DNA of 64,000 bases from Arenimonas donghaensis DSM 18148 = HO3-R19 (GCF_000743535.1 NZ_AVCJ01000050.1:62001-126000), one strand, 5' to 3'; positions 55,838 to 64,000 are shown, counted from the first letter of the stretch. The notes: generated by a model not told the origin, from the letters alone. Program-made: numbers and translations.

Positions 55838-57941
55838 GGGCAGGTCCTCCAGTCGTTTTTTCGTCCGGCGTGAAAGCGCCGGTGAGGGTGTAGGCCGGTT
55901 CCATGCGCGGGTCGCGATACCCGGCCTGGTCCAGCACCTCCTGCAACGCGACAAGCCGCCCGGACTGGCCAAGGTTGATGGCCAGCAGTTTGCGCACCGG
56001 GTGGAACTCGAAGGTGCCCTGGGGCTGCCGGTCGAGCAGGGCGGCGGCATCTGCCCAGGTGGCGTGCGCCGCCGCCGGGTCGCCGGCGGCGGCCTGCGCG
56101 GTGCCCAGGACCTCGGCGGCGCGGGCCAGCTGCGCCAGCCACTGGGCCGAATAATCCGTTGCGGTCACCAGGTCCGACATCCGCCGGTGGGCCTGCCCGG
56201 CCGCCGCCAGGGCACCGGCGGTGTCGCCGGTGGCCAGGGCCCGCAGCGCCCGCAGCCGCAGGCCGTGGGCCAGGTCCACCACCGCCCAGGCGTTGCTGGG
56301 GTCCTGCGCGGCCAGTGTTTCCAGGCCCTCCAGCAGGGCTTGCAGATCCGCCGCCTGCGCCGGCGTCCATCGTGCCGGGGCGATGATGCCCAGCTGGGTG
56401 AGCCGGGCGCGATGGTCGCTGCGCGACCAGGAGGCGTTTTGCGGGTCGAGGGCGGTCAGGCGGGCATACATTTCCACGCCCCGCTGGATGTGGCCGGTGG
56501 CGGCGGCGACGCGGCCCAGTTCCAGTTCGGCATTGGCCTGGAAGATCAGGTTGCGGCCCAGCAGGTCGCTGGCGTGCACGTTGTCGCCGCGTTCGTGCAG
56601 GGGCTGCAGCAGCCGCGTCACCTCGGCAAAGCCGTCCCCGCCACCGGCCAGGTCGCCGTCGTCGATGCGGGTGGAACCGATCCAGGACCAGGTTTCGGCC
56701 AGTGCAATGGTCAGCCCGGGGTCGTCGGGCGACTGCGCCAGGGCCTGCTCGGTGATTTCCCGGCACAGCCCGAAGTAGGCCAATGCCGTCTTGGCATCGC
56801 CGCGCGCGCGCGCCAGGCTGCCGAGGTTGGAATAGGCGTAGGACAGTTCCAGTTCGTAGTCGGCGTCGCCCGGCTCGCGGTGGTGCAGCACAAGGCTGTG
56901 GCGCAGGTAGTTGTGCATCGCGGCTTCGGCCTTGTCGAGCTGGCCGCGCTCCCAGGCCACGTAGCCGACCCAGAATTCGGCCTGGCCCAGCTCGAACAGG
57001 TAGTCGTTGTTGCCGGGTTCGGACTCGTGCAGCTGCCGCGCCTGCGCCAGGGCCTGCTCGAACGATTCCAGCGCCGCCTCGAGCTTGCCCTGGTTGAAGC
57101 GCACGTCGCCGACCTGCTTGAACGCCACGGCGCGCGAGAGCATCTCGCCGGGCGTGCCACGCTCGCCCAGGGTGCCGAAATAGCCCATCACTTCGTCGCC
57201 GACCGAATCGAGCAGTTCCAGCCTGCCGATGGGTTCGAGCTTCTGCCGCAGGTCGCCGAGCATGAATCCGACCAGCGCTTCGGCCTGCAGGCGCCTGAGC
57301 TCCGATTCCTGCCTGGACTTGAACGCATACACCGCCAGGCCCACCGTCACCGCCGCCACCACCAGCGACAGCGCGGCGATGCTGGCCCAGAAGCGTGCCT
57401 GGCGCTGCGCGTCGCGCCGCTTGAGTTCGTCCACGCCGACGTCGAGCAGGCCTGCGGCGATCTTGAGCATGGCGTTGCGCTGGCCATCGCCGGTGGCCGT
57501 GGCGTCGGCCGCCAGCGGTTCGTGCAGGGGGGTGCCGTCGTCATCGCGCAGCAGGGCCGGCGGGAAGGCGCAATCGGCCGACCCGGGGTCGGGCTGGCCC
57601 GCGACCAGGTAGCAAAAAATCCGGTGGCCGCGGCCGGAGCGGCGGAAATGGCGGATTTCCTCGTTGACCCAGCGCGAGCCCGCCGAGGCCGGCGAACACA
57701 CCACCACCAGCGCGTCGGAATCGTCCATCGCGTGGCGGATCGAATCGGACAGGTCGTGGGCCGATGCCAGTTCGTCCCGGTCGCGGAAGACGGGATAGAG
57801 CCGCGCAGGCAATTCGGGCCGGCTGGCGCGCAGCGTGGCGGGCGGCCGATAGCCTTCCAGGGCCCGCTGCAGCCAGCGCGCGGCGGGTTCATCGGCATGG
57901 CTGTAGCTGATGAAGGCGCGATAGCGCCGTGCAGGCGTCAT
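55824..57941 (-). CDS. TIR domain, transmembrane, TPR-repeat protein
   Basis: 705 aa. N-terminal TIR domain: YRAFISYSHAD at residues 7-17, BB-loop-like FRDRDELASAHDLSDSI, and SRWVNEEIRHF holding the conserved Glu (94/95) used by TIR NAD+ hydrolases. One membrane segment at about 184-207, then a juxtamembrane FMLGDLRQKLEPIGRLELLD motif and a long series of TPR-like helical pairs. The layout suggests cytoplasmic TIR and periplasmic repeats. An ATG 13 codons upstream is possible. Role could be signalling or defence; neither is shown. Confidence 0.82.
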   Translation of the reverse strand: MTPARRYRAFISYSHADEPAARWLQRALEGYRPPATLRASRPELPARLYPVFRDRDELASAHDLSDSIRHAMDDSDALVVVCSPASAGSRWVNEEIRHFRRSGRGHRIFCYLVAGQPDPGSADCAFPPALLRDDDGTPLHEPLAADATATGDGQRNAMLKIAAGLLDVGVDELKRRDAQRQARFWASIAALSLVVAAVTVGLAVYAFKSRQESELRRLQAEALVGFMLGDLRQKLEPIGRLELLDSVGDEVMGYFGTLGERGTPGEMLSRAVAFKQVGDVRFNQGKLEAALESFEQALAQARQLHESEPGNNDYLFELGQAEFWVGYVAWERGQLDKAEAAMHNYLRHSLVLHHREPGDADYELELSYAYSNLGSLARARGDAKTALAYFGLCREITEQALAQSPDDPGLTIALAETWSWIGSTRIDDGDLAGGGDGFAEVTRLLQPLHERGDNVHASDLLGRNLIFQANAELELGRVAAATGHIQRGVEMYARLTALDPQNASWSRSDHRARLTQLGIIAPARWTPAQAADLQALLEGLETLAAQDPSNAWAVVDLAHGLRLRALRALATGDTAGALAAAGQAHRRMSDLVTATDYSAQWLAQLARAAEVLGTAQAAAGDPAAAHATWADAAALLDRQPQGTFEFHPVRKLLAINLGQSGRLVALQEVLDQAGYRDPRMEPAYTLTGAFTPDEKTTGGPAHATF

Positions 57942-57989
57942 GCGATCCCCCAGGGCGGCGCCGGGCCGGGCCGGAGCCATCCTACGCCA

Positions 57990-58529
57990 TCAGAAGCTCG
58001 AGCCCGGCTGCTTGAGGAATTCGATCTCCTCGGCCGTGGATTCGCGGCCCAGGATCTTGTTGCGGTGCGGGTAGCGGCCGAAACGGTCGACGATGGCCTT
58101 GTGCCGGCGTTCGAAGTCGATGTTGTTGGCCGGCGCGTGTTCCCGGTAGAGCGCCTCGGCGACTTCGTGGATGCGCGCCGACTCGCTGTGCATGTAGGGC
58201 AGCAGCAGGAAACTGCGCTCGGTGGGCGTGAGTTCGGCCAGGGCGCCGGCGGCGACGGCTTCCTGCGCCAGCACCAGCGCCACCGGATCGTTGGCGAAGG
58301 CGCCCGGCGTTCCGCGGTGGATGTTGCGGGAAAACTGGTCGAGCACGATCACCTCGGCCAGGCGGCCGCGGCCATTGCCGCGCCATGCGTGCAGTTCGCC
58401 GGCCGCGGCGCGCTGCAGCAGGTCGAGGAAACGGTCGCGGATGACGGCGTCGAAGTCCGGGTCGACCTTCCACCACTTTTCCGGCGGGGTTTGTTCGAAC
58501 CAGAACTGCAGGACGTCCTGTGGCGACAC
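57990..58529 (-). CDS. DUF924 family protein
   Basis: 179 aa helical protein of the DUF924 (YodL-like) family: VLQFWFEQTPPEKWWKVDPDFDAVIRDRF at the start, VIVLDQFSRNIHRGTPGAFANDP in the middle and FLLLPYMHSE towards the end. GTG start with a weak ribosome binding site, next to the upstream membrane gene (3 nt). The biochemical function is unknown. Confidence 0.88.
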   Translation of the reverse strand: MSPQDVLQFWFEQTPPEKWWKVDPDFDAVIRDRFLDLLQRAAAGELHAWRGNGRGRLAEVIVLDQFSRNIHRGTPGAFANDPVALVLAQEAVAAGALAELTPTERSFLLLPYMHSESARIHEVAEALYREHAPANNIDFERRHKAIVDRFGRYPHRNKILGRESTAEEIEFLKQPGSSF

Positions 58530-58532
58530 CGC

Positions 58533-58958
58533 TCAGGCCCCCGTCGGCTTGCGTTGCCAGCGCCGCCCGACCATCGCCGCCAGCGCGGTGGCCACCAGCA
58601 CCGCCAGCACGCCGACGACGGCGACCCACGGCGGGTGCGGGATCATCAGCAGGTTGGCGACCACCGCGGCCAGCACCAGCGCGCCGATGACGCCGGCCAG
58701 CAAGGCGCGATGGGCGGGGGCGATGCGCGCGGCGACCAGCCCGCCGGCGTAGGCGCCGGCCGCCCAGGCGAACACCACGAACAGCAGTGCGCCGACCGGC
58801 AGCGTGGCCACCAGGGCCTTGAGCTGTTCCATGTCGCCGGGGTCGAGCCCGGCCGGCGGCGGGTACACCGCGTGGCCCAGCGATTCGATGCCGGCGACGA
58901 CGAAGCCGGCCACTAGGGCGCCGGCGAACAGGGCGATCAGGTAGCGCAGGGCTTTCAT
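58533..58958 (-). CDS. Small four-helix membrane protein
   Basis: 141 aa with four hydrophobic segments (about residues 5-24, 51-72, 80-101, 107-130). The start MKALRYLIALFAGALVAGF was preferred over an in-frame site ten codons upstream. A PPPAGLDPGDMEQ loop follows helix 1. It is probably cotranscribed with the DUF924 gene. No family name can be given with confidence. The 141 nt upstream show no clear feature. Confidence 0.72.
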   Translation of the reverse strand: MKALRYLIALFAGALVAGFVVAGIESLGHAVYPPPAGLDPGDMEQLKALVATLPVGALLFVVFAWAAGAYAGGLVAARIAPAHRALLAGVIGALVLAAVVANLLMIPHPPWVAVVGVLAVLVATALAAMVGRRWQRKPTGA

Positions 58959-59099
58959 GGTTGGCCTCGCAGGGTGTGAGGGCCGCACCGGACAAGGAGG
59001 GGAACGACCACGCCGGAAGTATGGCGGCTGCGCCGGGCCGCTTCCACCTTCAGCGCCGTCGCCGTCGTCGCGGGGCCAGGGTGGCCGTGGCCTGCCCCC

Positions 59100-59507
59100 T
59101 CAGGGCGTGAACCCCGGCGGCCATTCCGGGTGCTGGGGCAGGTTGTCGGTGATTTCGTGCCAGGGCGCCTTCGACGCCACGAAGATGTGCTCGCCCGGGC
59201 CCGACCCGGGGTGGTCGTCCAGCGTGCCGACGACGATTTCACCGACCTTGCCCTCGTGGGCGCTGGCCAGGGGCGAGCCGCACTTTCCGCAGAAGCAACG
59301 GGTCCTGCCGGGCGAGGATTCGCGATGGACCACGGCGTCTTCGCCCGTGACCCAGCGGAACTGCCCGGGCGCGATGATGCCCCAGGTGACGTAGGCGGCA
59401 CCGTGGGTTTTTCGGCAGATCGAACAGTGGCAGTTGCCGACCAGTTTCAGGGGGTCGGTGATCTGGTAGCTGACTTCGCCGCAGGCACAGCTTCCTTTCA
59501 GCGTCAT
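59100..59507 (-). CDS. GFA/CENP-V-type zinc protein
   Basis: 135 aa of the GFA (glutathione-dependent formaldehyde-activating) fold. Zinc-binding cysteines are visible as C7xC9, C26xC28xxC31 and C71xC73xxC76 in SCACGEVSY, GNCHCSICRK and RCFCGKCGSPL. Most such proteins are not proven formaldehyde enzymes, so the substrate is open. Single gene, leftward. Confidence 0.9.
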   Translation of the reverse strand: MTLKGSCACGEVSYQITDPLKLVGNCHCSICRKTHGAAYVTWGIIAPGQFRWVTGEDAVVHRESSPGRTRCFCGKCGSPLASAHEGKVGEIVVGTLDDHPGSGPGEHIFVASKAPWHEITDNLPQHPEWPPGFTP

Positions 59508-59573
59508 GGGTTGTCTCCGTTTGCAGCAGGGGATGAAGTGGGCAGGATGATGCTCGAGCGCGGACGCGCCGCG

Positions 59574-60044
59574 TCAGGCGGTAATCTCGCGCTTGTCGCC
59601 GGTGAAGGCGTCGAAGATGCGCCGATGGGCGTGGTAGGACCAGTCGTCGGTGCGTACGTAGTAGTCCGCCACCCAGGCCTGCAGGTTTTCCAGCATGGCG
59701 TCCTGGGCGGCCTTGGAGGCGTATTTGTGGGGCTCCCAGGGGCGCCGGCGGTTGTTGGCCAGGCAGGCTTCGAGCCCTGGGTTCAGGAACTCCAGCTGCG
59801 TGCAGTGCGCGGACGCGGCCTGCACCAGTTCGCCGTAACAGCCTTCCACGACCCAGCGCGCGTGGCCGGCAAGGAACTCCCGCAGCGAAGCCGTGATCGC
59901 CGCGGGCGGGCGCGGCACGGCCACCTGGCCCGGTTCCCAGACGATGCTGTCGAGATCGAGGTGTTCGAGCGCGTGTTGGATGGCGAGCTGCCTGGCCAGC
60001 GTGCTCTTTCCGGATCCGGAATTGCCGAAGATCAGTAGTCTCAT
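59574..60044 (-). CDS. P-loop kinase-like/AAA-type protein
   Basis: 156 aa. Walker A GNSGSGKST at residues 7-15 opens the protein, followed by LDLDSIVWEPG and WVVEGCYGELV. These match the small shikimate/adenylate-kinase-like P-loop proteins whose substrates are unknown. Complete and compact. Confidence 0.82.
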   Translation of the reverse strand: MRLLIFGNSGSGKSTLARQLAIQHALEHLDLDSIVWEPGQVAVPRPPAAITASLREFLAGHARWVVEGCYGELVQAASAHCTQLEFLNPGLEACLANNRRRPWEPHKYASKAAQDAMLENLQAWVADYYVRTDDWSYHAHRRIFDAFTGDKREITA

Positions 60045-60084
60045 GCGTTGCTTTCAAGTTTGGAACGAAGGCAGGCGCGGGTGC

Positions 60085-60798
60085 TCAGACCGGCGAGTGC
60101 TCCAGCAGCCATCGTGACAGGCGCAGCCAGGGTTCGCTGCGGATCGCCAGTATTTCGATGACGTGTACGGCGACCATGGCGCCGCCCGCCCACAGGTAGG
60201 TGGGATGCACCCGGCCCAGGGCCCGCCAGTCGCGCGCCATCACCACCAGCAGCAGCGAATCGGCCACCAGCGAGAAGGTGACGAAGGGGTCGGGCACGAA
60301 TGGCATGAAATGACGAAACCGCAGCCAGGCCGGCGCCAGGGCCGAGATCGTGGCAAGCATCATCAGGCGCTTGTGGACCTCGCCCTGTTTGCGGAAATGG
60401 ATGGCCGCCGCCACCAGGGCGCCGAACAGCAGCATCTCGACATGGATGTTCACCAACTGGCCCAGGACGAAGTCGTCCCCGCCCCTGGCCAGGTCGCGCC
60501 GGGTGGCATGGAAGCCTACCCAAAGACCGGACACCACCACGCCCAGGGCCACCACCGCGCCGGCGGCGCCCAGCTGGCGATGCGTGGCCAGCCGCCGCTT
60601 CTGCACCAAGGAAGCCTGCAGGATAAGCAGCAGCAGCCAGCCGAAAACAAACACCGCGTGGACGTAGATGACCAGGGGCGCCGAAAAGCTGCCCTTGGCC
60701 AGCGGTATGAAAAACGTGGTCGAGAATCCGGCCAGGGCCACGGCCATGAAGACGCAGGCCATGGACAGGAAAAACCTGCTTTTCGGAACTGGCGGCAT
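60085..60798 (-). CDS. Seven-helix membrane protein
   Basis: 237 aa with about six or seven hydrophobic segments. VIYVHAVFVFGWLLLLILQASLV and RRLATHRQLG are conserved-looking; the His residues in membrane segments recall heme-binding or cytochrome-b561-like proteins, but this is only a hint. The ATG was chosen over a GTG 9 nt upstream because AGGAT lies at a better distance. Role unknown. Confidence 0.75.
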   Translation of the reverse strand: MPPVPKSRFFLSMACVFMAVALAGFSTTFFIPLAKGSFSAPLVIYVHAVFVFGWLLLLILQASLVQKRRLATHRQLGAAGAVVALGVVVSGLWVGFHATRRDLARGGDDFVLGQLVNIHVEMLLFGALVAAAIHFRKQGEVHKRLMMLATISALAPAWLRFRHFMPFVPDPFVTFSLVADSLLLVVMARDWRALGRVHPTYLWAGGAMVAVHVIEILAIRSEPWLRLSRWLLEHSPV

Positions 60799-60940
60799 GG
60801 CGAACACATCCTGGGTGGAAACGTGACTGCATCCAGCCGGTGTCGCAGCCGACCATGCCGGGTTGGCGCGAAGATACCACGCCCCGCGGCGGCAGCCTGG
60901 TCCGGGTAATCAAGTGGGTAGCACGCCTAGCGGATGGGCT

Positions 60941-61156
60941 TCATGGGCGTGGAGGATTTCGCTGTGCCTTTTTCCAGTCGTCGGTGAGCATGCCGGCGAA
61001 GCCCCAGTCGGCTTCCGCGATTTCCTGGATCACGACATGCGTGTGTTCCGGCTTCTTGCCGAGCACGCGAACCAGCGAATCGGTGATGTCCCGCACCAGC
61101 TGGGCCTTCTGTTCGCGGCTGGCGCCGGCGGTGATTTGTACGTTGACGTAGGGCAT
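60941..61156 (-). CDS. 4-oxalocrotonate tautomerase-family protein
   Basis: 71 aa. MPYVNVQITAGASREQKAQL is the family start; Pro2 becomes the catalytic N-terminal proline after Met removal. The rest (ITDSLVRVLGKKPEHTHVVIQE) fits the beta-alpha-beta unit. Substrate unknown. AGGAA about 10 nt before the ATG. It follows the racemase gene by 41 nt. Confidence 0.9.
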   Translation of the reverse strand: MPYVNVQITAGASREQKAQLVRDITDSLVRVLGKKPEHTHVVIQEIAEADWGFAGMLTDDWKKAQRNPPRP

Positions 61157-61197
61157 GGCTCTGGATTCCTGGGGGAGTGGCCCGGGCCGGGCGATGT

Positions 61198-61890
61198 TCA
61201 GGCCAGCGCGGCATCCACGGCGGCACCGACATGCAGGGCCGTGGTGTCGAGCAGGGGCACGGTGGCGTCGGTCTGGTCGACCAGCATCCCGATTTCGGTA
61301 CAGCCCAGCACGATGGCCTGCGCGCCATGGGCCACCAGCGTGGCCATGATCTCGCGGTAGGCGTCGCGCGAGGCATCGCTGACCACGCCCCGGCACAGTT
61401 CGTCGTAAATGATCCGGTGCACGGTTTCGCGGTCTTCCGGCCCGGGCACGACCACCTGCAGGCCGTGTTCGTTGGTGAACCGGTCGCGGTAGAACGCCTG
61501 TTCCATGGTGAACCGCGTGCCCAGCAGGCCGACTACGGAACAACCGCGCCGCCTGGCTTCAACGCCCGTCGGGTCCGCGATATGGATGAACGGGATGGAC
61601 ACCGCCGCCTCGATGGCGGGCGCCACCTTGTGCATCGTATTCGTGCCCAGCAGGAAAAAATCCGCGCCGGCGGCTTCGAGCGCCCGTGCCGCGGCGGCAA
61701 GCAATTCGCCGGATTCTTCCCAGCGCCCTTCGCGCTGCATCTGCTCGATCTGCGCGAAATCCACCGAATAAAGCACGAGCCTGGCCGAATGGAAGCCGCC
61801 GAGGCGTTGTTTGACTGATTCGTTGAGCTGTCGGTAGTAGGCCAGGGTGGATTCCCAGCTCATGCCGCCGATAAGGCCGATGGTCTTCAA
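61198..61890 (-). CDS. ygeA: Aspartate/glutamate racemase family protein (YgeA-like)
   Basis: 230 aa, the length of E. coli YgeA. Family segments IGLIGGMSWESTLAYYRQLNE, GTNTMHKV and VLGCTEIGML are present. The active-site pair is Thr83 and Cys197, not two cysteines. This matches the unusual Thr/Cys pair described for the E. coli L-aspartate/glutamate racemase. It could interconvert L and D forms of Asp or Glu. Start and length agree with the family. Confidence 0.85.
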   Translation of the reverse strand: MKTIGLIGGMSWESTLAYYRQLNESVKQRLGGFHSARLVLYSVDFAQIEQMQREGRWEESGELLAAAARALEAAGADFFLLGTNTMHKVAPAIEAAVSIPFIHIADPTGVEARRRGCSVVGLLGTRFTMEQAFYRDRFTNEHGLQVVVPGPEDRETVHRIIYDELCRGVVSDASRDAYREIMATLVAHGAQAIVLGCTEIGMLVDQTDATVPLLDTTALHVGAAVDAALA

Positions 61891-61906
61891 ACTGTCTCCG
61901 GATGGA

Positions 61907-62125
61907 TCAGGCGGCAGCGGCCGTCGGGCGGTAACCCAGCAGGCGTGCCGGCAGGAACAGCAGCGCTCGCAGCAGCGCGAACACCGCGCCTACCGCGATA
62001 CCGACGGCCCGGAAGGGCAGGCTGAGCAGCCACAGCACCGGCCACGCCACCAGCACCAGCAGGGCCAGTGGCCAGGCCAGCACGAACAGCAGGCACCACA
62101 GCACGGCAACGAGCAGGGTCTTCAT
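61907..62125 (-). CDS. Small two-helix membrane protein
   Basis: 72 aa, nearly all hydrophobic: helices at about residues 4-38 and 40-62 with a short arginine break (LPFRAVG). GGAGG precedes the ATG by about 6 nt, which supports the start against a longer TTG reading. No family recognised. It is 16 nt upstream of the racemase gene on the same strand. Confidence 0.65.
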   Translation of the reverse strand: MKTLLVAVLWCLLFVLAWPLALLVLVAWPVLWLLSLPFRAVGIAVGAVFALLRALLFLPARLLGYRPTAAAA

Positions 62126-62285
62126 GGCAGGCCTCCAGGACGCAGTGGGCCGGATTCTCGCCCAAGACCGCGGGCCGGGACAGTGCCGTCCGTATACCCC
62201 GGCCGGCAAATTGCCCGCAAAATGCCAGTTATTGGCGGCCAGATTTCAGCTGCGCCGCTCCGGGCGAACGGCTCCGGCCTGGGCC

Positions 62286-62462
62286 GACAACAATGCCTAC
62301 CTGCTGGTGGCCGGGCTGCCGATGGCGGCAACCGAGGCGGCGCAGCTGACCGTTGGATGGCTGCTGGCTGCGGGCAGTGGCTGGCCCTCGCTGGCGTTCA
62401 CGGGTGGTCTGTGCGCGATTTGGCTGCTGTCGGCGGCGTTGTTCCGGCGGGCGGCTGGCTGA
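62286..62462 (+). pseudogene. Possible C-terminal remnant of a membrane transporter
   Basis: An open stretch of about 58 codons, beginning DNNAYLLVAGLPMAATEAAQ and ending WLLSAALFRRAAG and TGA, has two membrane-helix-like segments and varied, coding-like composition. The sequence before it in the same frame does not look coding, and there is no start with a ribosome binding site. I read it as the tail of a decayed membrane protein in an otherwise empty 371-nt gap. It may be chance. Confidence 0.3.
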
Positions 62463-62496
62463 TGTGTGCGAGTTGGGGCCTGTCGCCGGTTCCCGT

Positions 62497-63819
62497 TCAC
62501 TGCTGGCGGCAATCCGCCCGGGACAATCCCCGCTCGGCCAGCCAGGCCGCCATGCGATCAAAGTAGCCCGGGGAGAATCGCGGCGAGCCGTCGGCGTCGT
62601 GGAGCAGGAAGGCATGGTCGGCTCCCGGGAGCACGACGACACGCTGGTCGTCACCCGGGGACGCCGCGAAGGCCCTCTCCAGCGCGGCTCGCGTCGGAAC
62701 GAGCGGAACATTTTCGTCCGCGCCCGCAAGGAACCAAAGCACCCGCCCATCGAAGCGCTCCAGGTGTGGCGTTGCGGCGACTGCGAGGTTGTCTCGTGCC
62801 CAGGCCCACCAATGGGGCGACCAACGGCGGCTGATCGGACCTTCCCCAAAAGCAGTTGGGTACCAGGGTTGGTCCAGGTAGGGCGCGACCAGTGAATCCG
62901 TGGCGTCTATCGGTTCCCCCCTCATGGCGGTTTCGTAGATCTCGCGTCGCAGGTCCATGGCGTAGTCGAGGTCCCGTCCTTCCATGCCCTTGGCGCGCAG
63001 TTCCTGCCGGACTTCATGCAGCACGGTTTCAAGTTGGCTCGTGGCCGCGCCGGCCCGGAGGATGATGAAGGCGGCCCCTGGCGCCGCCATCGCGGCCCGG
63101 GGAACCACCCAGCCGGCCTGGCTGCTGCCGACGACACCGAGGCGCTTGTCGTCGAGTTCGGGTTGTGTCGCCGCCCATTGCACCGCGGCCTGGACGTCGG
63201 CCGACAGCTCGGCAAGGCCAGGTTCGCGCCAGGCGGCCCTGTCGTCGGTATAACCACGTTTGTCGTAGGCGAGGACGGCCAGGCCCTGGGCCAGGAAAAA
63301 CGTCTGGTAGGGGCCGCCGTAGCGATTCACCGGCCCCGAGCCATGCACCGAAACCACCACGGGATGGGGCCCCGCGCAATCGGGGGTCAGCAGGCGGCCC
63401 TGCAGTTCGGTGCCATCCCCGGACCTGAAGCGTGCGGGGCGGGAGTGGTGCCGGTGGACGCGCGCGCCCCGGATCGGCTCGCGACCCGCCTCCATCCACA
63501 CGAGCGTGTCTAGTGTCGCGTTGTCGCCGGCGACGAACTCGAGCTCCACCGCCTGGGAAGGCAGGATCGAGCGCAGGCGGGTGTCGCCTGTCCGTTCGAA
63601 CAGTCCGCCCTTCCCAAGGCGCGCGGTGTCCATGTAGAGAAAGCGGCCCTTGCCGTCTTCGACGAAATAGCCGCCGGTAATCAGCTCACCCGTATCGAGC
63701 AGGAAGGATCCGTCGAATGATTCCGCGCTGGGCTTGCCAGCCGCCGGTCCTGCAAAAGCCGATAGCGCCAGCAGGAGTATCAGTACGCGCAAGACGGGGA
63801 ACGGCAACAGGATAGACAT
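62497..63819 (-). CDS. Secreted alpha/beta-hydrolase
   Basis: 440 aa. Signal peptide (LILLLALSAFAGPAAG), then a 110-aa beta-rich N-terminal part, then an alpha/beta-hydrolase domain. The oxyanion segment is HGSGP at 159-163, the nucleophile Ser233 lies in VGSSQAGWV, and the acid and His are likely in LAGADENVPL and PGADHAFLL. It resembles peptidase S9/dienelactone-hydrolase-like esterases; substrate not predictable. GGAGGA 5 nt before the ATG. Confidence 0.85.
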   Translation of the reverse strand: MSILLPFPVLRVLILLLALSAFAGPAAGKPSAESFDGSFLLDTGELITGGYFVEDGKGRFLYMDTARLGKGGLFERTGDTRLRSILPSQAVELEFVAGDNATLDTLVWMEAGREPIRGARVHRHHSRPARFRSGDGTELQGRLLTPDCAGPHPVVVSVHGSGPVNRYGGPYQTFFLAQGLAVLAYDKRGYTDDRAAWREPGLAELSADVQAAVQWAATQPELDDKRLGVVGSSQAGWVVPRAAMAAPGAAFIILRAGAATSQLETVLHEVRQELRAKGMEGRDLDYAMDLRREIYETAMRGEPIDATDSLVAPYLDQPWYPTAFGEGPISRRWSPHWWAWARDNLAVAATPHLERFDGRVLWFLAGADENVPLVPTRAALERAFAASPGDDQRVVVLPGADHAFLLHDADGSPRFSPGYFDRMAAWLAERGLSRADCRQQ

Positions 63820-63839
63820 GGATTCCTCCGGAAAGGGTT

Positions 63840-64000
63840 TCAGCGAGCAACCTTGTCCGTGTGTTGTTCCGCGATCACGACCTGGTTCCCGTCCGGGTCT
63901 TCGATGGTTGCCGTGCTCACGTCGTCGGTCCGGGTTTGCTGCCCAATAGGGATTCCCTGCTGTTCGAATTGGGCGATATGTGCGTCAAGATCCAGCACCG
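63840..64000 (-). CDS. VOC-family protein, C-terminal part (cut by window edge)
   Basis: The last 53 codons of a leftward gene whose start lies beyond the window. The end TDDVSTATIEDPDGNQVVIA matches the final strand of the glyoxalase/bleomycin-resistance/dioxygenase (VOC) fold, where the Glu of IEDPDGN is often a metal ligand. Nothing can be said of the N-terminal half. It lies 20 nt upstream of the hydrolase gene and may share its transcript. Confidence 0.75.
   Translation of the reverse strand, partial: VLDLDAHIAQFEQQGIPIGQQTRTDDVSTATIEDPDGNQVVIAEQHTDKVAR

Overview
The window is about 64 kb of GC-rich, densely coded chromosome from a gammaproteobacterium, most likely of the Xanthomonadales (Lysobacterales). 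The basis is gene order: leuS-lptE-holA-nadD-rsfS-rlmH-maf-rng-yhdP-tldD; a tight rseP-bamA-lpxD-fabZ-lpxA-lpxB-rnhB cluster followed by dnaE-accA; and map-glnD-dapD-(arsC-like)-dapE-asnB. Together with LPS assembly, BamA and fully Gram-negative housekeeping genes, this fits that order. I see no tRNA, rRNA, CRISPR array, insertion sequence or prophage. Placement below the order is not attempted.

Layout: (1) 0-16.1 kb, mostly rightward: a lipoprotein (leftward), leuS, the LPS lipoprotein lptE, DNA polymerase III delta, NAD synthesis (nadD), ribosome silencing and 23S methylation (rsfS, rlmH), maf, RNase G, the AsmA-like yhdP, and the TldD/PmbA protease pair with darP (yjgA) between them on the other strand. 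(2) 16.1-19.3 kb: a DUF4870 membrane protein with a clear terminator, then a DUF1800/DUF1501 pair. (3) 19.3-28.6 kb, leftward: dnaE-accA-tilS-xseB-ispA, two paralogous DUF1232/YkvA-like genes, then rnhB. (4) 28.6-42.4 kb, leftward: rpsB-tsf, an EF-hand protein isolated by terminators, pyrH, then frr-uppS-cdsA-dxr-rseP-bamA-lpxD-fabZ-lpxA-lpxB-rnhB. This cluster joins translation, isoprenoid and undecaprenyl supply, phospholipid and lipid A synthesis and outer-membrane protein assembly; most junctions overlap by 4-16 nt. (5) 42.7-50.4 kb, rightward: map, glnD, dapD, an S9 peptidase, an ArsC/Spx-like protein and dapE. (6) 50.5-64 kb, accessory: an orphan 144-aa protein with a structured leader, a penicillin-acylase-family hydrolase, asnB, a TIR-TM-TPR protein with a small secreted partner, and a leftward run of small metabolic or membrane genes, ending in a VOC-family gene cut by the window edge.

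The most interesting signal is upstream of asnB (53.5-53.7 kb). A short ORF encodes a 21-residue peptide carrying NNANNNN, and is followed by a perfect 14-bp stem with a T-rich tail just before the asnB ribosome binding site. Between them I can draw both classical alternative pairings: a 1:2 stem of 6 bp, and an 8-bp antiterminator that uses the 5' arm of the terminator. This reads as ribosome-mediated transcription attenuation by asparagine (charged tRNA-Asn) of an asparagine synthetase gene. I do not know of a described example in this group. A -10-like box ends 6 nt before the leader ATG and there is no Shine-Dalgarno sequence, so the leader mRNA may be leaderless. Other points worth a second look are the structured rpsB leader, the hairpin against the S9 peptidase start, the TIR-TPR two-gene unit and the tandem YkvA-like genes.
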